Assembly (NCBI GenBank): GCA_018136815.1 | Contig: CM030935.1 | Location: 974,024-1,038,023, forward strand | DNA length: 64,000 nucleotides | Source: Isochrysis galbana | Taxonomy: Eukaryota; Haptophyta; Isochrysidales; Isochrysidaceae | Reading direction: 5' to 3' | Shown: in pieces, positions 1 to 11,015 of the stretch | Numbering within the stretch: position 1 is the stretch's first letter | Layout: each line of letters starts with the position of its first letter | Notes under the pieces: generated by a model | Told to the model about the DNA's origin: nothing | The model's database searches: none | The model's input: the letters and a program-made list of their open reading frames with translations, nothing else | Program-made: the position numbers and the translations under genes

Positions 1-290
1 CGGGTCGAGGGAAATGCTCATTATGCGCATAACGAAACCCTTTTCTGCTCATCAGTGACGGCGTGTGGAAACTTCCATGCGCACGCACGGCGTCCCCGCG
101 GGGAGCCCGAGAGAAATGCTCATGATGCGCATAACGAAACCCTGCGCATAGGTGACGGAGTGTGGAAACTTCCATGCGCACGCACGGCGTCCCCGCGGGG
201 ACGCCCGAGAGAAATGCTCATCATGCGCATAACGAAACCCTTTTCTGCGCATCGGTGACGGCGTGTGGAAACTTCCATGCGCACGCACGG
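1..290. repeat. ~100-bp tandem repeat, about three copies
   Basis: A unit of about 98-102 bp recurs three times; each starts near gaaatgctcat (positions 11, 113 and 211) and carries a gtgtggaaacttccatgcgc motif and a cgtccccgcgggg palindrome. Copies differ by small substitutions and a short indel. It runs off the left edge, so the full array length is unknown. No gene is supported; short open frames on both strands come from the periodicity. Confidence 0.85.
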
Positions 291-368
291 AGAGAAAAAG
301 ACGAAGAAGATGAAAACTCAGCCCGCGTAGCTGGGGTTACCGCGTGTTTAGCGTTGTAATAATAATAA

Positions 369-1598
369 TGTGGCTACCCAAAAGAAAACAAGCGCAGAGC
401 CCTAGCAAGGGCGATAGCAGCACGAGGACTTACCGACGTCCAGACATTGGTTGACCCCGGCCTTAGAGATCAATACACGAGGTGTGGTCATCAGACCTTC
501 ACTAGAATAGACCGTATATACGCCGCGGAATATTACTCCACGTGGAAGTGGCACAAGGCGTATATAGATTTAAGACTTTTCACGGGCATGGCGGCATCAG
601 ACCACCACCCGGTGGTGGCAACCTTTGCGATTGCCCCTCCCAGACGAGCGACTGAGATCGAGGCCAAGATACTGCAGGAGGTGCTAGACGACCCGGAGGC
701 ACGCGAGATAATAAACCTCCTCTGGAGGAGCCAGTATCCATCCCCCCCAGGAGAGGACGCTAGAGACAAGATCAAGGTGTGGACGGAAACCAAAGGAAAA
801 GCGTCCTCGATTCTACTCGCTAAGGCGGTGGAGCTTCGTAGACGGAGATCGTACGCCCAAGCGGAGATAGACGCTGTGGTAGAAGCTAGAAAGGCCCAGA
901 TGGCGGCAACACCCGAAATGGCACGGCCGGAGGCCATAGCTACTCTGAATCGCAAAGTAGTCGAGAAAAGACTTACATTCTCACCAGCACCGACTCTAGC
1001 GGAAAACATCATAAGGGCGGAAGAAATGGTGACTAAGCAGTTTTTCAGAAGATTCACCCCCCAGGAGGATCCGGACGCACACGACCTAGGCGAAATGCTA
1101 GTGGACAAAGAACATAACTACTATCTACGCCGGGATGGCGACTATCACGTAGTTAAGCTAAATGTCATGGGAGAGCCTCATATCCACGAGCGGGTCAACC
1201 CGCGGTCAGTACCGGACGAGCTATACCTTGTAGCATCGGAGGACCTCTCGCAGGCGGCGAGAGAATTGGATATACGAAACATCACTTAGGATGGATAACA
1301 TACTTACTAGCAATAAACCTGGCGGAGACCAAAGCGGGATCATACGGACTCCAAGGAGGGTAATCCGATAATCCGATGAAAGTAAGAACACAAGAGAAGC
1401 CACAGTCTCCCGCCCCCTTCTCTCCGACTCCCGGCCGAAGCAGCGCGCACGGCCTCCCTGGAACCGGCTTCTCCGCTAAAGAGGGAACTGGGGAAGGGGA
1501 AGGGGGTTGATAGGGGTTAGGGGTGGGTAGTAGGGAGGTTCAATAGCACGCTGCCTCACGCCGCGCATGTAGCGGGAATTTTTAAGAAGATTTTTTTT
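369..1598 (+). mobile_element. LINE (non-LTR retrotransposon) fragment: endonuclease C-terminus, linker, 3' tail
   Basis: An open frame from 369 to 1289 starts inside an exonuclease-endonuclease-phosphatase (APE-type) domain: RIDRIYAAEYY and, 35 residues on, SDHHPVVATF, the usual catalytic C-terminal signature of LINE ORF2 endonucleases. About 200 residues of basic, helical linker follow, ending in a stretch (NYYLRRDGDYHVVKLNVMGE) that recurs at 52950-53100. The reverse transcriptase is absent, so the copy is internally deleted as well as 5'-truncated. The 3' end, after gccgcgcatgtagcggg, terminates in tttttaagaagatttttttt, the terminus shared by other copies in this window. It is a dead relic. 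The LINE assignment rests on the endonuclease motif and on the zinc-knuckle tail seen in sister copies. Confidence 0.75.
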
Positions 1599-1724
1599 GC
1601 ATCTCGCGTGTCTTCGGAATCATTCCCTCGCTTTCGTTGTTGTTGCAGATTGTTTCTCTTTCTCCGTTGATTGCCGTTGTTTTCAGGAGATGAGACGCGT
1701 GTCGTCTGCGGTTGCACCCACCGC

Positions 1725-2638
1725 AACACCCGAGCAAGACTCCTGTAAAAGGGAGAAATGGGTGGGACGATGCGTACAAATAGGTCGCCGCGTCCAGCTT
1801 CCGAATTTGTGCTCAAAGGGCCCACGGGTGCTCTCGTCTTCTATTTTAAGCGTCGCCTTCAACGTTTGGTTTCTCGGTTATCTTTGGTTTCTCTCGCCTT
1901 GTTGTTCTAATTCTGGATTTCTTCTGTTTCGGTTATTCTGTTCTCCTTCCATGCCGCTCGTCGAGACGACTCGAATCTAGTCGGGGAGTGTCGTATTCCA
2001 TACGAGGACAGACTTTTACTTCTAGTCTGTGAGTTATTTTAACTCTCAAGGTCTCGTTGATGGGTATATCGCCTCTTCTCCTACTTTCTCTTGATGTCAT
2101 CAAATAACGTTCCACGATTGTCGTCTGTCTTCTGTTATACCTCGGTCGCAGCTCCCCAGCGAGGTCTGCCCTCGTTGTGCCGACTCCTCCTCTGTCGCAT
2201 GCCTGTGCGCTGCTAAGTTGCCTTGGTGCCGACGCTTGGCCGTCCGTCCAAGTGCGGTTAGTTTTCGCCCCGTTTGGTTTAGTTTGTGTGTCTCTGTGGA
2301 CCGGCAACTTTTTGAGTCCCCGCGTTGTAGTCCCTCGTGTCTACCTTGGACCTAAGAAGCTCTCATTCTCATTCTCTCTCTCTCTTCCACTACCACTAGC
2401 TCGCTAGCTAGCCTCGTCTCTACTCTCCGACGCCACGCGTTGCGATCCTCTGAACCTCAGTCTACCTCTTCGCTCATAGCGCTCGATGGCAGACACTGTC
2501 AGACCCTACTCCTACTATGACCTCTCAGACATCTGCTTCCCGCCAGCAACAAACAACGACTCTTTCACGGCCGCGTCAGCTGCCGGCTCGATCGAACGGC
2601 CCTCTGCCTACGAGCCTGTAGTCATCGCATGTTCGACA
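1725..2638 (+). mobile_element. LTR retrotransposon remnant, family 2: pre-LTR segment plus 3' LTR
   Basis: The LTR spans 1989-2638 (650 bp), starting TGTCG and ending CGACA as a 5-bp terminal inverted repeat. It is preceded by a purine tract (tcggggag) and a pre-LTR segment from 1725. That segment matches the corresponding region of the gypsy element at 34098-34368: cgcaacacccgagcaa, ctcctgtaaaagggagaa and the purine tract lie in the same order. A related LTR lies at 12119-12749. No polyprotein part remains upstream, where a LINE fragment abuts, so this is an old, broken copy. Confidence 0.65.
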
Positions 2639-3719
2639 CGTACATGCATTCCCAACACATAGACGAGATGCTGTGAGTTAGCACCGTGAGTACGATGGGC
2701 CCCCCGTAGCTAGCGGTAGTAGTAACCGCAGGATCTTCATACTCATACTTCATATTCACATTTTCCTAAATAACAATAAAAATTTCAAGGTGGGTGGTGT
2801 AAAGGTGTCCGTATATGTGAATGAAAGTCCGTCCAAATATCCGTGCCTGAGTGATCAGTCTAGAGCTCAAGCATATCAGTGGATGCTTGTAGAAGAATAT
2901 AATGGTAGACCATCGGCTGAGCGCGTAGCAGTAGAAGAGTAGGGGCACCATAGAAGTGTAGAAACGATGACATAACGTACTACAACTGGGCCCCTAGCTA
3001 GTGTAGCCACTAGCGTAATGCTAATGCGCATGGGCAAAAGCGCGCGGCTGCTGAACAGAGGCCCCAGCCAACTCTCTCCCATCCGTGCTCTATTCTCTGG
3101 GCTTTGCAAGCCAAGGTCCTCTGCCTATGAATGAAAGGTTGAGCGGAGCGTCTTGCGTTGTCTTGCCTTTGGACGGGGAGGAAGGGAACGCCATTTCACT
3201 CTTCGTTTTTGGCGCGCCCAGCTAGTTTCCGGCGCTGGAGGTAGCTAGCCAAAAGTGTGCCCATCAGCCTGTTCGGCCACCGCTTACTTGGGGGAGGGGG
3301 CGCTAGCACGACGGCTAGAGGCGCACTGTGAAAAGGTAGACGTAGACGAGCGCGCAGCTCACGGCGGGCCTTCATTGGCAATAGCGCTCAATGGTTCTCG
3401 CGTGCACCGGCGGCCTCCATGAGCCATAAGCAGAATGCGGTCGGTCCCGGGCCAAGCGTGCTCGCCGCGGCGCCGACCGGCGTACTAGACCTCCTTGCCC
3501 GCCCTAGAGCGCTCTAAGCGAGAGGATGAGGGGTAGGCGGCATAGGTACGCAACGGATGACCGGAAACAAGATTCACCGCCTTCCCGATCATCTGCCCTC
3601 AAACGCCGCTCCAAGACATCATGAAAATGTAGAGCGCTTGGGGGAGAAGAAGTTACATGGTTGCATCACGGGGGCACGTGCGTGATACGTGGCGTCGTTC
3701 CCTCCCAGTTTGTGTGCGA
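2639..3719. other. intergenic, no gene recognised
   Basis: Mixed-composition sequence after the LTR. Short open frames exist on both strands but none shows a family motif or plausible splice structure. The right part is the 3' flank of the minus-strand microcephalin-like gene. Confidence 0.6.
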
Positions 3720-6700
3720 TCAAAATTCCTCACTTTCCTCCTCGGAATCTTCAATTGACTCGTCTCTTGCTGCCGGTAGCTGCGAGCTTATCACCTCAAG
3801 GTCATCACTTTCGCCCATAATCTGCATATCGATGTATTGGCGTCACCCGTGAGCTTGACAGGCATTCTTGTGCTCTCGGCGTGGACTGTGATCGCAGTGC
3901 AACAACGGCATGCGGTGATGAAAAGCAACAGGCATTTGCGCCGCTTACCTGGTTGATGATAGCCGTCTCAGTCACCCTGCGGCCGCCCTCGGGCACCTAT
4001 ACACAGTGATGGTATGCGTGTAACAATATTTGAGGGAGGGACAGACGAGAGCAATCACTTTGAGGCTGGAAGATCCGGGAACGGGACTTGGCACTACTAA
4101 GTTTGGACGATGTGGAATAATTCGCTGCAAATGTTGAGGGGTGATTCAGAAATGCGGGGCGCTGAGCCGCTCACCTGGTTGGTGCCGACGACGAAGCTGG
4201 CCTTTTGGAATGACACAGCAGACCCGCCTGCCGCGTGGATGAGATGGCGGAGCTGTGCTTCATTGAACTTAGCCAATGAAGGGCCCACATAGAAACGTTT
4301 TCCAGCTAATTGCCTGCGAGAATATCATGTTCATTGCGATGCTGTCAACACCTTTAGTGGATGGAGATGGAGCCTCGTGCATACTCAACACACTATCGCG
4401 AAAAGCTTCCCTGTGGATCAACGCCTTGAAGACGCACCTGCCCGGGACGGGGGATGGATCCAGCGCCAAGAAATCCTCTGCAGGCAACCAACCCCCAGTT
4501 TCGACCGAGCGCAGAACCCACTCGGCTTTCACCTACAATGGCACGGGGGTCCCGAGCCTTCCACTCCAATTATGCGCCATGGAATCCATTGCGAGGACAA
4601 TGCTAAAGTGCACGCGGGATTGCATGGTCTACTATCTAGCTCGCACAATCTTGATTCCTTGGGTCATCGCCATGAGGATCTTTAGTGTTCGACGCGGCTC
4701 GTTGGTTGTCACAAGGTGTGAGACGTTCGCGCCTAGCAATTCTTCCTCGCACGGGGGCCGCTTGCACCCAAGAGCTACAGCTGCAGCATGGCATGTCTGC
4801 CACAATGTCACATCGGACGAGAGACTGAAAGCCACCTGGGCCACCTCGACCCCTGACTTCTTCAGATCCTGTGAGGCACCACGTCGAGGAGCCGTGCTAT
4901 TCTGAGACGCTTTGATCTTTTTCAGCGTCTTGCTGGTGGTGCTGCTGTCCAAGGTGCCTTTCGCACCGCTTCCCTTGCGCTGCAGCTTCTTCTGACCGCC
5001 GGTGGGCTGTTCCACGCTTGCCAGGGTCGACTCATTCACCTCGCTTGATTCCTCCCCCGAAAATCGACGCGAACGCTTCTTCGACTGCTTCGCCGAAATC
5101 GATGCGTCGCCCTCAGGCCCACTCTCTTGCGCAGCATTCTCAGGCGCCTTTCGGCCCCTCTTCATAGTCTTGCCGTTACGATTTATCGATCCCTTCTGAA
5201 CATTCAAAGCATCTCTCTTTTTCTGGCGACAATTATGTTCTTGCTTAGATGAGCCAGGTTGCTGCGCATCCCTTTCGTCGCAACCCGATTTACCCAGCCT
5301 CTCACAATCCTTAGCCACAATCGCGGTCCTCTTAGGCGTCTTTTCCTGCGTGGGCTTCGCTCGCGTTGCAAGGGGTGAGCCAATACTCCTTGCCATTAGC
5401 TCGCGGCACGATGCAACAGCAGCGCGAAGGGGGGCTAGTCCCGCTTTGCGTGGCAGCGGGTACTTGTGCTTGGTCAAATATGCCTTGAGTTCCGCGTATG
5501 AATTCGCATTCGGAGATACGTCAAGGACCAAGCCCAATGCTCGTGGCACGGGTGCAGCTATCGGAGACATAGATGTCATGGTAGCCTGCCCTCCATTCCC
5601 CTCGTTGGCTGTCTCGGCAGCCGCTTCCTCGGAATCACAGATCTCTGCCTCCTCCGTGGATGGCAATTCGGGCTCCTCGTTGGACGCCAGCTGCACACAA
5701 CCACCTTCTTCCTGCGTCTCATCCTCCACTTGAGTTGCGAGCATTGCTCCATCAATCGCATCTGCAGTCTCCAACGGATCTAGTGTGGATGGGGCCTCAT
5801 CAAGTTCACTACTATCGTTTTTCTCGTCCACTGTATCTGGATGATCGTGAACGGCTTCATGGAGCGGCGCAATTGATCGAGATGTCTCCGGGAAAAGCTG
5901 CGAAGAGGACTCTTCAGGAGAGACGAGGGGGCGGATTGCGCGAGGCGCCATTGGATCCCGCGATGCAACGCGCGGAGCCTGTTTGCCTGAGGGCTTGAGC
6001 GATGCACGTGCGCCAGACGACAGTTTCTTCGTGCGCGCCTCCGTCATATGGACCTGAGACGTCGACCCCTTGAGAGCAATTTCGTCCCCATGAGGCTGAT
6101 CACAGGCTTTTGTGGCATGCGCTACTGGACGCTTTGGCTTTGGTAAGCTAGTCATGAGCGCCATTGCCTCATCAATGTCCTCAGTCTCTTCCATCTGCAT
6201 ACACGAGGTGAGATTTGGAAGAGAACCTCAGGCATCCGGTAGGATTAGGCTACGCCCAGCAGGCACGATTCCGCTGTGACGGGGGAGCTGATGAGGCTGC
6301 ACAGGTATCGAGTCGACCCTCGTGACACAATAAGGCATCAAAGCAAAGGGCATGAGTTGCTGTGCCACCGAATTGTGCTGCACGTGAGCAGCAGCGCTAG
6401 AGAGATCGGCAGTACGCACCAGTTCAACCCAGCTTACAGGTATGACTGGTAAATTGCAGCCTTCCGCTTTGGCGTAAGACTCGGCTCCACCTTGCTTAAA
6501 TATCAGGGCACAAGTTTCTTGGGTGATTTCAGGAACTACCAGTGCGCCCATCTCCTTGAGCTTCACGCAGTACGGTGCAGACCTACGAAAGCGCATGCAC
6601 ACAGCGCGCCAGGGGTGAGCCCGGTGTCAAGAGATTACGTACCAGAAAATGTGACGCGAATAAAGGCCCATGCACCACGATAAGCCCTGACCCTTCATGC

Positions 6701-6952
6701 ATTTTGTCAGATGCATACTCACCCATCTGTCCCATCCTTGTTCCTCACATCGAGGACAAACTGCTTGCCGGAAAGCACGCCATTGGCAGCTCCCCTAGCG
6801 GGTGGACGGTCCGGTTGATGACGAGCGGCTGTCTTCCTTGCGTTCCCCAGCACGAGCGGCTGAGGTGGCTTCTGGTTCTCCTTGGAGGCCTTTGATCTCC
6901 TGAGGAGAGACGAAGAGGGACATCCCGGTTTGCATCTCACGTGGCGAGGCAT
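3720..6952 (-). CDS. microcephalin (MCPH1)-like protein with one N-terminal and two C-terminal BRCT domains
   Basis: A multi-exon gene with proposed exons 6952-6723, 6582 to about 6250, about 6194-4647, 4532-4385, 4305-4175, 3996-3949 and 3821-3720; phases agree except at the second-to-third exon join, which I could not fix. Exons 1-2 give an N-terminal BRCT: LSGKQFVLDVRNKDGTDG runs into the next exon at APYCVKLKEMGALV, followed by ALIFKQGG and SWVELVRTA. A long basic, Ser/Lys-rich disordered middle follows. The C-terminus has tandem BRCTs: THLVT-like SHLVTTNEPRRTLKILMA then AEWVLRSVETGGWLPAEDF, and GKRFYVGPSLAKFNEAQL then LRHLIHAAGGSAV. This 1+2 layout and the RTLK/WVLRS/GGW residues match MCPH1/BRIT1, a nuclear DNA-damage and chromosome-condensation factor that binds phosphopeptides. 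The last two exons (acidic tail ending EEESEEF) are less certain. Other BRCT adaptor families are the alternative. Confidence 0.72.
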
Positions 6953-7624
6953 GGGTCGGCGCGCCCATCTCGCGCGACTCCATCGCTCTGTCAGCACACA
7001 CGTGGGCCCCTTCAGATGGTTCAGATACCCATACCCAAAGCTCCGTTGCCCCCTGGCCCCGCATCCTCTCGCACATCGATCGGCTGCGTCTCTCTCCCTC
7101 CCTCTCCTCTCCCCCTCGACATCTATATGAACATGTGATAGAATCTAGGAATCGAAGGTTGTCCCCCTCCCCCCTGTGTGGTGTCTTCTCTCTCTCTCTC
7201 TCTTGGTCTCGCGGCGCGGCCGGTAGAGGCACCGGGTGGCCCAGCACGCAGGGGACGGGAGAGGCGGGAAAAGGAAGAGTACGTCTTACAAGTAAAATCA
7301 GCCGTTGACATTCCGATCTCGAGTACATAGGAGAGTAGGAGAGTAGGAGTATGGATGAGCAGCTAGCGTCTTCTCACTTCTCACAAGAAGAAGACGGAAG
7401 CCGGAAGGGGAGAGGGAGTTCAAGATTCTCAGGGATCTGGGGGGAGGGGTGGGGCAGGCCTCTTGCGTTCTTGCGTTGGTTTTCGGTGTCCAAGGGCTGT
7501 GTTGCTGTGTTGCTGTGTTCGCCCCCGTGTGGGGGCCCGGCCTTTCGGCCTCCCCCAGGTTGGGGGCGCCTAGTTTCTGTAGGGCGGTGGTCAGGTGGCT
7601 TACTTATGTTTTGTTCAGTGGCCT
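6953..7624. other. upstream flank of the microcephalin-like gene
   Basis: Contains a short CT microsatellite (about 7183-7205) and GC-rich sequence. No gene is supported. The region probably includes the 5' UTR and promoter of the minus-strand BRCT gene, but no recognisable promoter element was seen. Confidence 0.5.
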
Positions 7625-7970
7625 GGGTGGGCCCGTACAATCAACCCCAGCCCCTGCCCCTGCCCTCAGGCAGAGGCAGAGGCTGTGGGCTGTGGGCACT
7701 CACCATTTTGGCCCAGGCCCGGACCCCTTGTGGGCGCGGGCCGCGACTCGCACTCCCACGCCGATGCTGGGCCTACCCTAGAGCTGACTCCCCCCCCATC
7801 CCTGGTCGCCAGGCATACAAGGGCCTCTGGGCGGCTCCCATGCTCCCATGGCCAGCGAGGCGAGCGTGAGAGAGGCTGGGGGGGGGCCGGGGGCCAGGGG
7901 CTGAGCCCTGAGCCCCAGGCTCCACTGCCCCACTGCCCCCTGAGCTGCCCTTGCTGGGCGCGGATATAAT
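7625..7970 (+). repeat. GC-rich dispersed repeat, arm A of an inverted pair
   Basis: From gggcccgtacaatcaacccc to about 7970. The reverse complement recurs at 9085-9365 with indels: shared blocks include the cgtacaatcaaccccagccc end, ctggtcgccaggcatacaggg-like and gctgagccccagcctcca-like stretches. It may be a short nonautonomous transposon or processed repeat. No terminal repeats or target duplications could be fixed. Long open frames here (all strands) are artefacts of GC content. Confidence 0.7.
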
Positions 7971-8021
7971 TTCTCCCGTATTCGGGTGGTGCACCGGGAC
8001 TTTTGACTTTTGATGGCCCGC

Positions 8022-8225
8022 ACTTTCGACGACAGCCGGAAGCTTCGCACGAGCTCGCACAGTGCACAGTGCCGCACAGGCCCTGCACTGCACGTCCGCC
8101 GGGCCGAGCTCCGGTTGCGGTTGAGCATGAGCGTCTTGGTCCTCCGGCACGCTCCAGCCTCGAGCACGCGACAGATCATGTCGAGGTTCTCGTCGTCGAG
8201 ATCCGCATTCGACAGACGCACGGTG
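8022..8225 (-). pseudogene. leucine-rich-repeat (RNI-like) coding fragment
   Basis: The minus-strand translation contains VRLSNADLDDENLDMICRVL, then TLMLNRNRSS, which fits one and a half ribonuclease-inhibitor-type LRRs (LxLxNxxLxDExLxxL...LxLxxN). The frame runs without a break into repeat sequence at 7970 and has no recognisable neighbouring exon. It is probably an isolated exon or a captured gene fragment between the two arms of the inverted repeat. A chance match cannot be excluded. Confidence 0.35.
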
Positions 8226-8477
8226 GGCTTGAATGGGTATGGAGGGGCTCAAAGGGCCGCGCGATAGCTCGTGCCTTGCGAGTACTGCGGTCATGCGAGT
8301 CGTGGCCCGGCGGAGTAGTACATGGCTAGTGGCAGTAGCGGTACTAGCTCTCATTCAAAAAAGAGCTAGCGCTCGGCGCTCGGAGGAAACTCCGAGGGTA
8401 CCCTAGTGACCTAGTGTGCCCGAATGCCGAGTGCGGAGTCGCCATACTTACCATATTACAATTAAGTATCCGCACTA

Positions 8478-8508
<31 letters not shown>

Positions 8509-8510
8509 TC
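8478..8510. repeat. (TAA)n microsatellite
   Basis: About ten consecutive taa/ata triplets within otherwise mixed sequence. Such a tract is prone to length variation and useful only as a marker. Confidence 0.9.
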
Positions 8511-9084
8511 TAACTGAGCATTAGTACCACTACTCTCACTAGCCCGGTACTAACACGACAGCCCTCAGCGCACCTGCCCGTACACCTTGGCGCGTGTTGT
8601 TGCCACAGATACATACACCTATGCACCCCTCCACATCTCCCCCCTCGCAAGCCCCCGGCTCCCATTCTAACTCCCCACAAGTTAAAATGAGGGAAAACCC
8701 ATTGAGGCGGACCGGTCGACGCCGGCCGACTCTCCGGGAAAAAGCACCGGGGGGGGGGGAGGAACCTCTCGTCGACAAAGAGGATCGGCCCTTCCAGCTC
8801 GCGCCGTGAGCAGTTCTCGAGAAATAAACGACTGCGAGTCGAGTAGCCTGTGCCACCTTCAGGATACTCTCCTCGAGCTTGAGCCGCTCCCTTCTCTCTC
8901 CCGCCTGTCGCCGGCCGCCCCCTACCCGTTTGCTAACGCAAACGGGGCCTGTTTCTAACCGCACTCCATCGGGGGGGTGCAAAACCCCCCCTCTCCCTCT
9001 CTCCACTCTCTCCCTTCGTCGTCCCTGCGGCGCGTCGCCATGCGGCGCGCCCTGGCCTGCTCTCAGGGGCCCTTTGGGGGCTCC
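8511..9084. other. unassigned sequence between inverted repeats
   Basis: GC-rich with an 11-base G run near 8750. The minus strand holds a weak coding-like stretch (RLKLEESILKVAQATRL, about 8800-8890) that could be an exon of the same lost gene as the LRR fragment. Nothing firmer can be said. Confidence 0.4.
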
Positions 9085-9365
9085 CAGGGGGCCAGCAAGG
9101 GCAGCTCAGGGGGCAGTGGAGGCTGGGGCTCAGCCCCTGGCCCCCCCTGCCTCTCCCACGCTCGCCCCGCTGGCCATGGGAGCCGCCCAGAGACACCTGT
9201 ATGCCTGGCGACCAGGGACAGAGGGGGAGTCAGCTCGAGGGCAGGCCCAGCGCGGGCGTGGGAGTGCGGCTCGCGGGCCGCGCCCCCGAAGGGTCTGGGC
9301 CAGATTGTTGAGTGCCCTGCCCCTGCCAAAGGGCAGGGGCTGGGGTTGATTGTACGGGCCCACCC
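9085..9365 (-). repeat. GC-rich dispersed repeat, arm B of an inverted pair
   Basis: Reverse complement of the sequence at 7625-7970, ending with ggggttgattgtacgggccc. It contains an internal hairpin, ccctgcccctgccaaagggcaggggc (arms of about nine bases). The two arms and about 1.1 kb between them could form a large foldback. Confidence 0.7.
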
Positions 9366-9474
9366 CGGGGGGTGTCCGCGATGGTGTGTGGGGGGCGCGA
9401 GGCCCCCATTGTCCCCCACTTATAAAAGTAGGTTGAAGTATCCGCTCTAATAACATGTAGCATATAGCAAGAGG

Positions 9475-10055
9475 CTACGGAATACGGAGCAGCGCGTATG
9501 GGGTATGGGAAGAGACGGAAAACATGACGGGCAAGAAAAGAGCATCGAGTAAGACAAGGTAGCCAACGCCGCAATGGCAATGGTAGCTTGCATAGGACAC
9601 TTCGCACGCCCGGCCGCTCCTAAAATATTCAGCCATAGCCGCCATCAAGACATTGGGTGAACGATGGTGGAGGGCAGGCTCACACTCGTCGATGCTATCC
9701 GTCCACTGCAATTCCCAGATCGTTCGCAAAATCAAACGTCAAAAGTGCGAACTGGCAACTTCTCTTCCTTAGGGGTCACAAGAGAATGCCACACTTGCTG
9801 TTGCGAGTGCTTTGGCATGGCCGTGCATCGAAACGGCTCATCCTGAACGCGAGTTACCTCAATCATGGACAGGGGACGCGCGTTTAAAAGCATATACCTC
9901 TCTAAATAGGTTCTCATGTCAATAGAAGGCGAATTCTGCACTTGGCCACACTGGAGCTTCCGTCCTTTACCAACTCTTCCCTTCTCAATTTTCAACAACA
10001 AGCTCCAACATAAGGGGTACCACAGTATAATCCGTCGTACTTGTGTGCCGTGCAC
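9475..10055 (-). CDS. possible unidentified minus-strand gene segments
   Basis: Two adjoining open stretches have coding character: 10055-9732 (including RTYLERYMLLNARPLSMIEV and VWHSLVTPKEEKLPVRTFD) and 9735-9475 (LRTIWELQWTDSIDECEPAL, MAAMAEYFRSGRACEVSY). They lie in different frames and abut near 9733, so an intron or frameshift would be needed to connect them. They sit only 12 bp beyond the stop of the DHHC gene on the same strand, too close for an ordinary separate transcript unless 3' regions overlap. No family recognised. Confidence 0.3.
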
Positions 10056-10067
10056 GATTGCATTTCA

Positions 10068-11015
10068 TCATCGGGGCATCGGTGGCCTATATGAGCCGTT
10101 GTCCACGGGCGTAAGGGAGACCTCTGTAGCAGTGGGTTTAGCTTGCACCCATGAGCCCTCGGCCCACTTGGGTACTCCAGGGTCTCGCTCGCAGCCGCAG
10201 AAGATGAGCACATTGCGCCTAGGCCCACGATCATAAGGCCGCTCATCAGGTGGTAGCTGAGCAACTGAATTCAAATGCTGGCGCTTGAGCTTCTCCCAAG
10301 TAGTCTCGCCACGCAGGATGAGAGCACATTGGAAAAGCAACAAGGTGAGCGAGGCAATGGAGGTAAGCCCAGTCATCGTGATACACAGGACAGCACTGAC
10401 AAGTTCGATGGGGCTGGGAATGATGTCCTGCAGCACGTGGTCGTTTCGTCCGCTGCCATCGCGAGCGCTTGTCGCATTGTGAGTTGCGCACACAGCAAAG
10501 TAGCAAGTCGAAATCAGTAGCAGCGTCTCGAATAATAGATACAATACGAACGTGCAGTGGGTTCGCTCGCCGACGCAATTTCCTAGCCACCAACAGTGAT
10601 GATCCATTCGACGCACGCAACGACAGCAATCGTGGCAGTGCTTGGTCCGCGCGCGAAGCTCCGCGTGGCAATGCACACAGTACGACTGTTCCATCAACGC
10701 CTGCTCTAGGTGTTCAGGTTTCAGAAGTCGGGCAGCTGTCATTGCAGCAGTTTCGGCATACCCCGGGTCGCGAAAGCTGGCTGCAATATAGAGGACGACG
10801 CTCATAGTCAAGACTGTCAGGAACCACCTATTGGCGGGGCCCGACAGCGGCCACCCGCCGCTGAGCAGCAGCAAACTCAGGCCCCCAATGTGCAGCCCAA
10901 GCCAGATGAGCCGTGGCTGCCACTTGCTTTGCGGCCGTGGCGAGGGGATCATACTGGCGACGGGCACAGCGTAGGCGATGGGCTGCGCTTGATGTGAAGA
11001 CGATGATGTCGACAT
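10068..11015 (-). CDS. DHHC-type protein S-acyltransferase
   Basis: An intronless gene of 315 residues from the ATG at 11015; no earlier in-frame ATG was found. The DHHC cysteine-rich domain is complete: YCVHCHAELRARTKHC, then CRCVRRMDHHCWWLGNCVG, with the catalytic DHHC cysteine and the zinc-binding Cys/His set. Four hydrophobic segments are visible: two before the domain (LIWLGLHIGGLSLLLLSGG and FLTVLTMSVVLYIAASF) and two after (FVLYLLFETLLLISTCYFA and the stretch from PIELVSAVL to CALIL). The TTxE motif follows the last one (GETTWEKLKR). The family transfers palmitate from acyl-CoA to cysteines of membrane proteins, with the DHHC loop in the cytosol, usually at Golgi, ER or plasma membrane. 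Substrates cannot be inferred. The short basic C-terminus ends PPMPR. Confidence 0.93.
   Translation of the reverse strand: MSTSSSSHQAQPIAYAVPVASMIPSPRPQSKWQPRLIWLGLHIGGLSLLLLSGGWPLSGPANRWFLTVLTMSVVLYIAASFRDPGYAETAAMTAARLLKPEHLEQALMEQSYCVHCHAELRARTKHCHDCCRCVRRMDHHCWWLGNCVGERTHCTFVLYLLFETLLLISTCYFAVCATHNATSARDGSGRNDHVLQDIIPSPIELVSAVLCITMTGLTSIASLTLLLFQCALILRGETTWEKLKRQHLNSVAQLPPDERPYDRGPRRNVLIFCGCERDPGVPKWAEGSWVQAKPTATEVSLTPVDNGSYRPPMPR

Noticed and set aside
1-290. A CRISPR-like array
   Set aside because: Units are about 100 bp, contiguous and without unique spacers; this is an ordinary tandem repeat in a eukaryotic genome.
4276-4905. 209-codon plus-strand frame
   Set aside because: Antisense to conserved BRCT exons on the minus strand, with no motif of its own.
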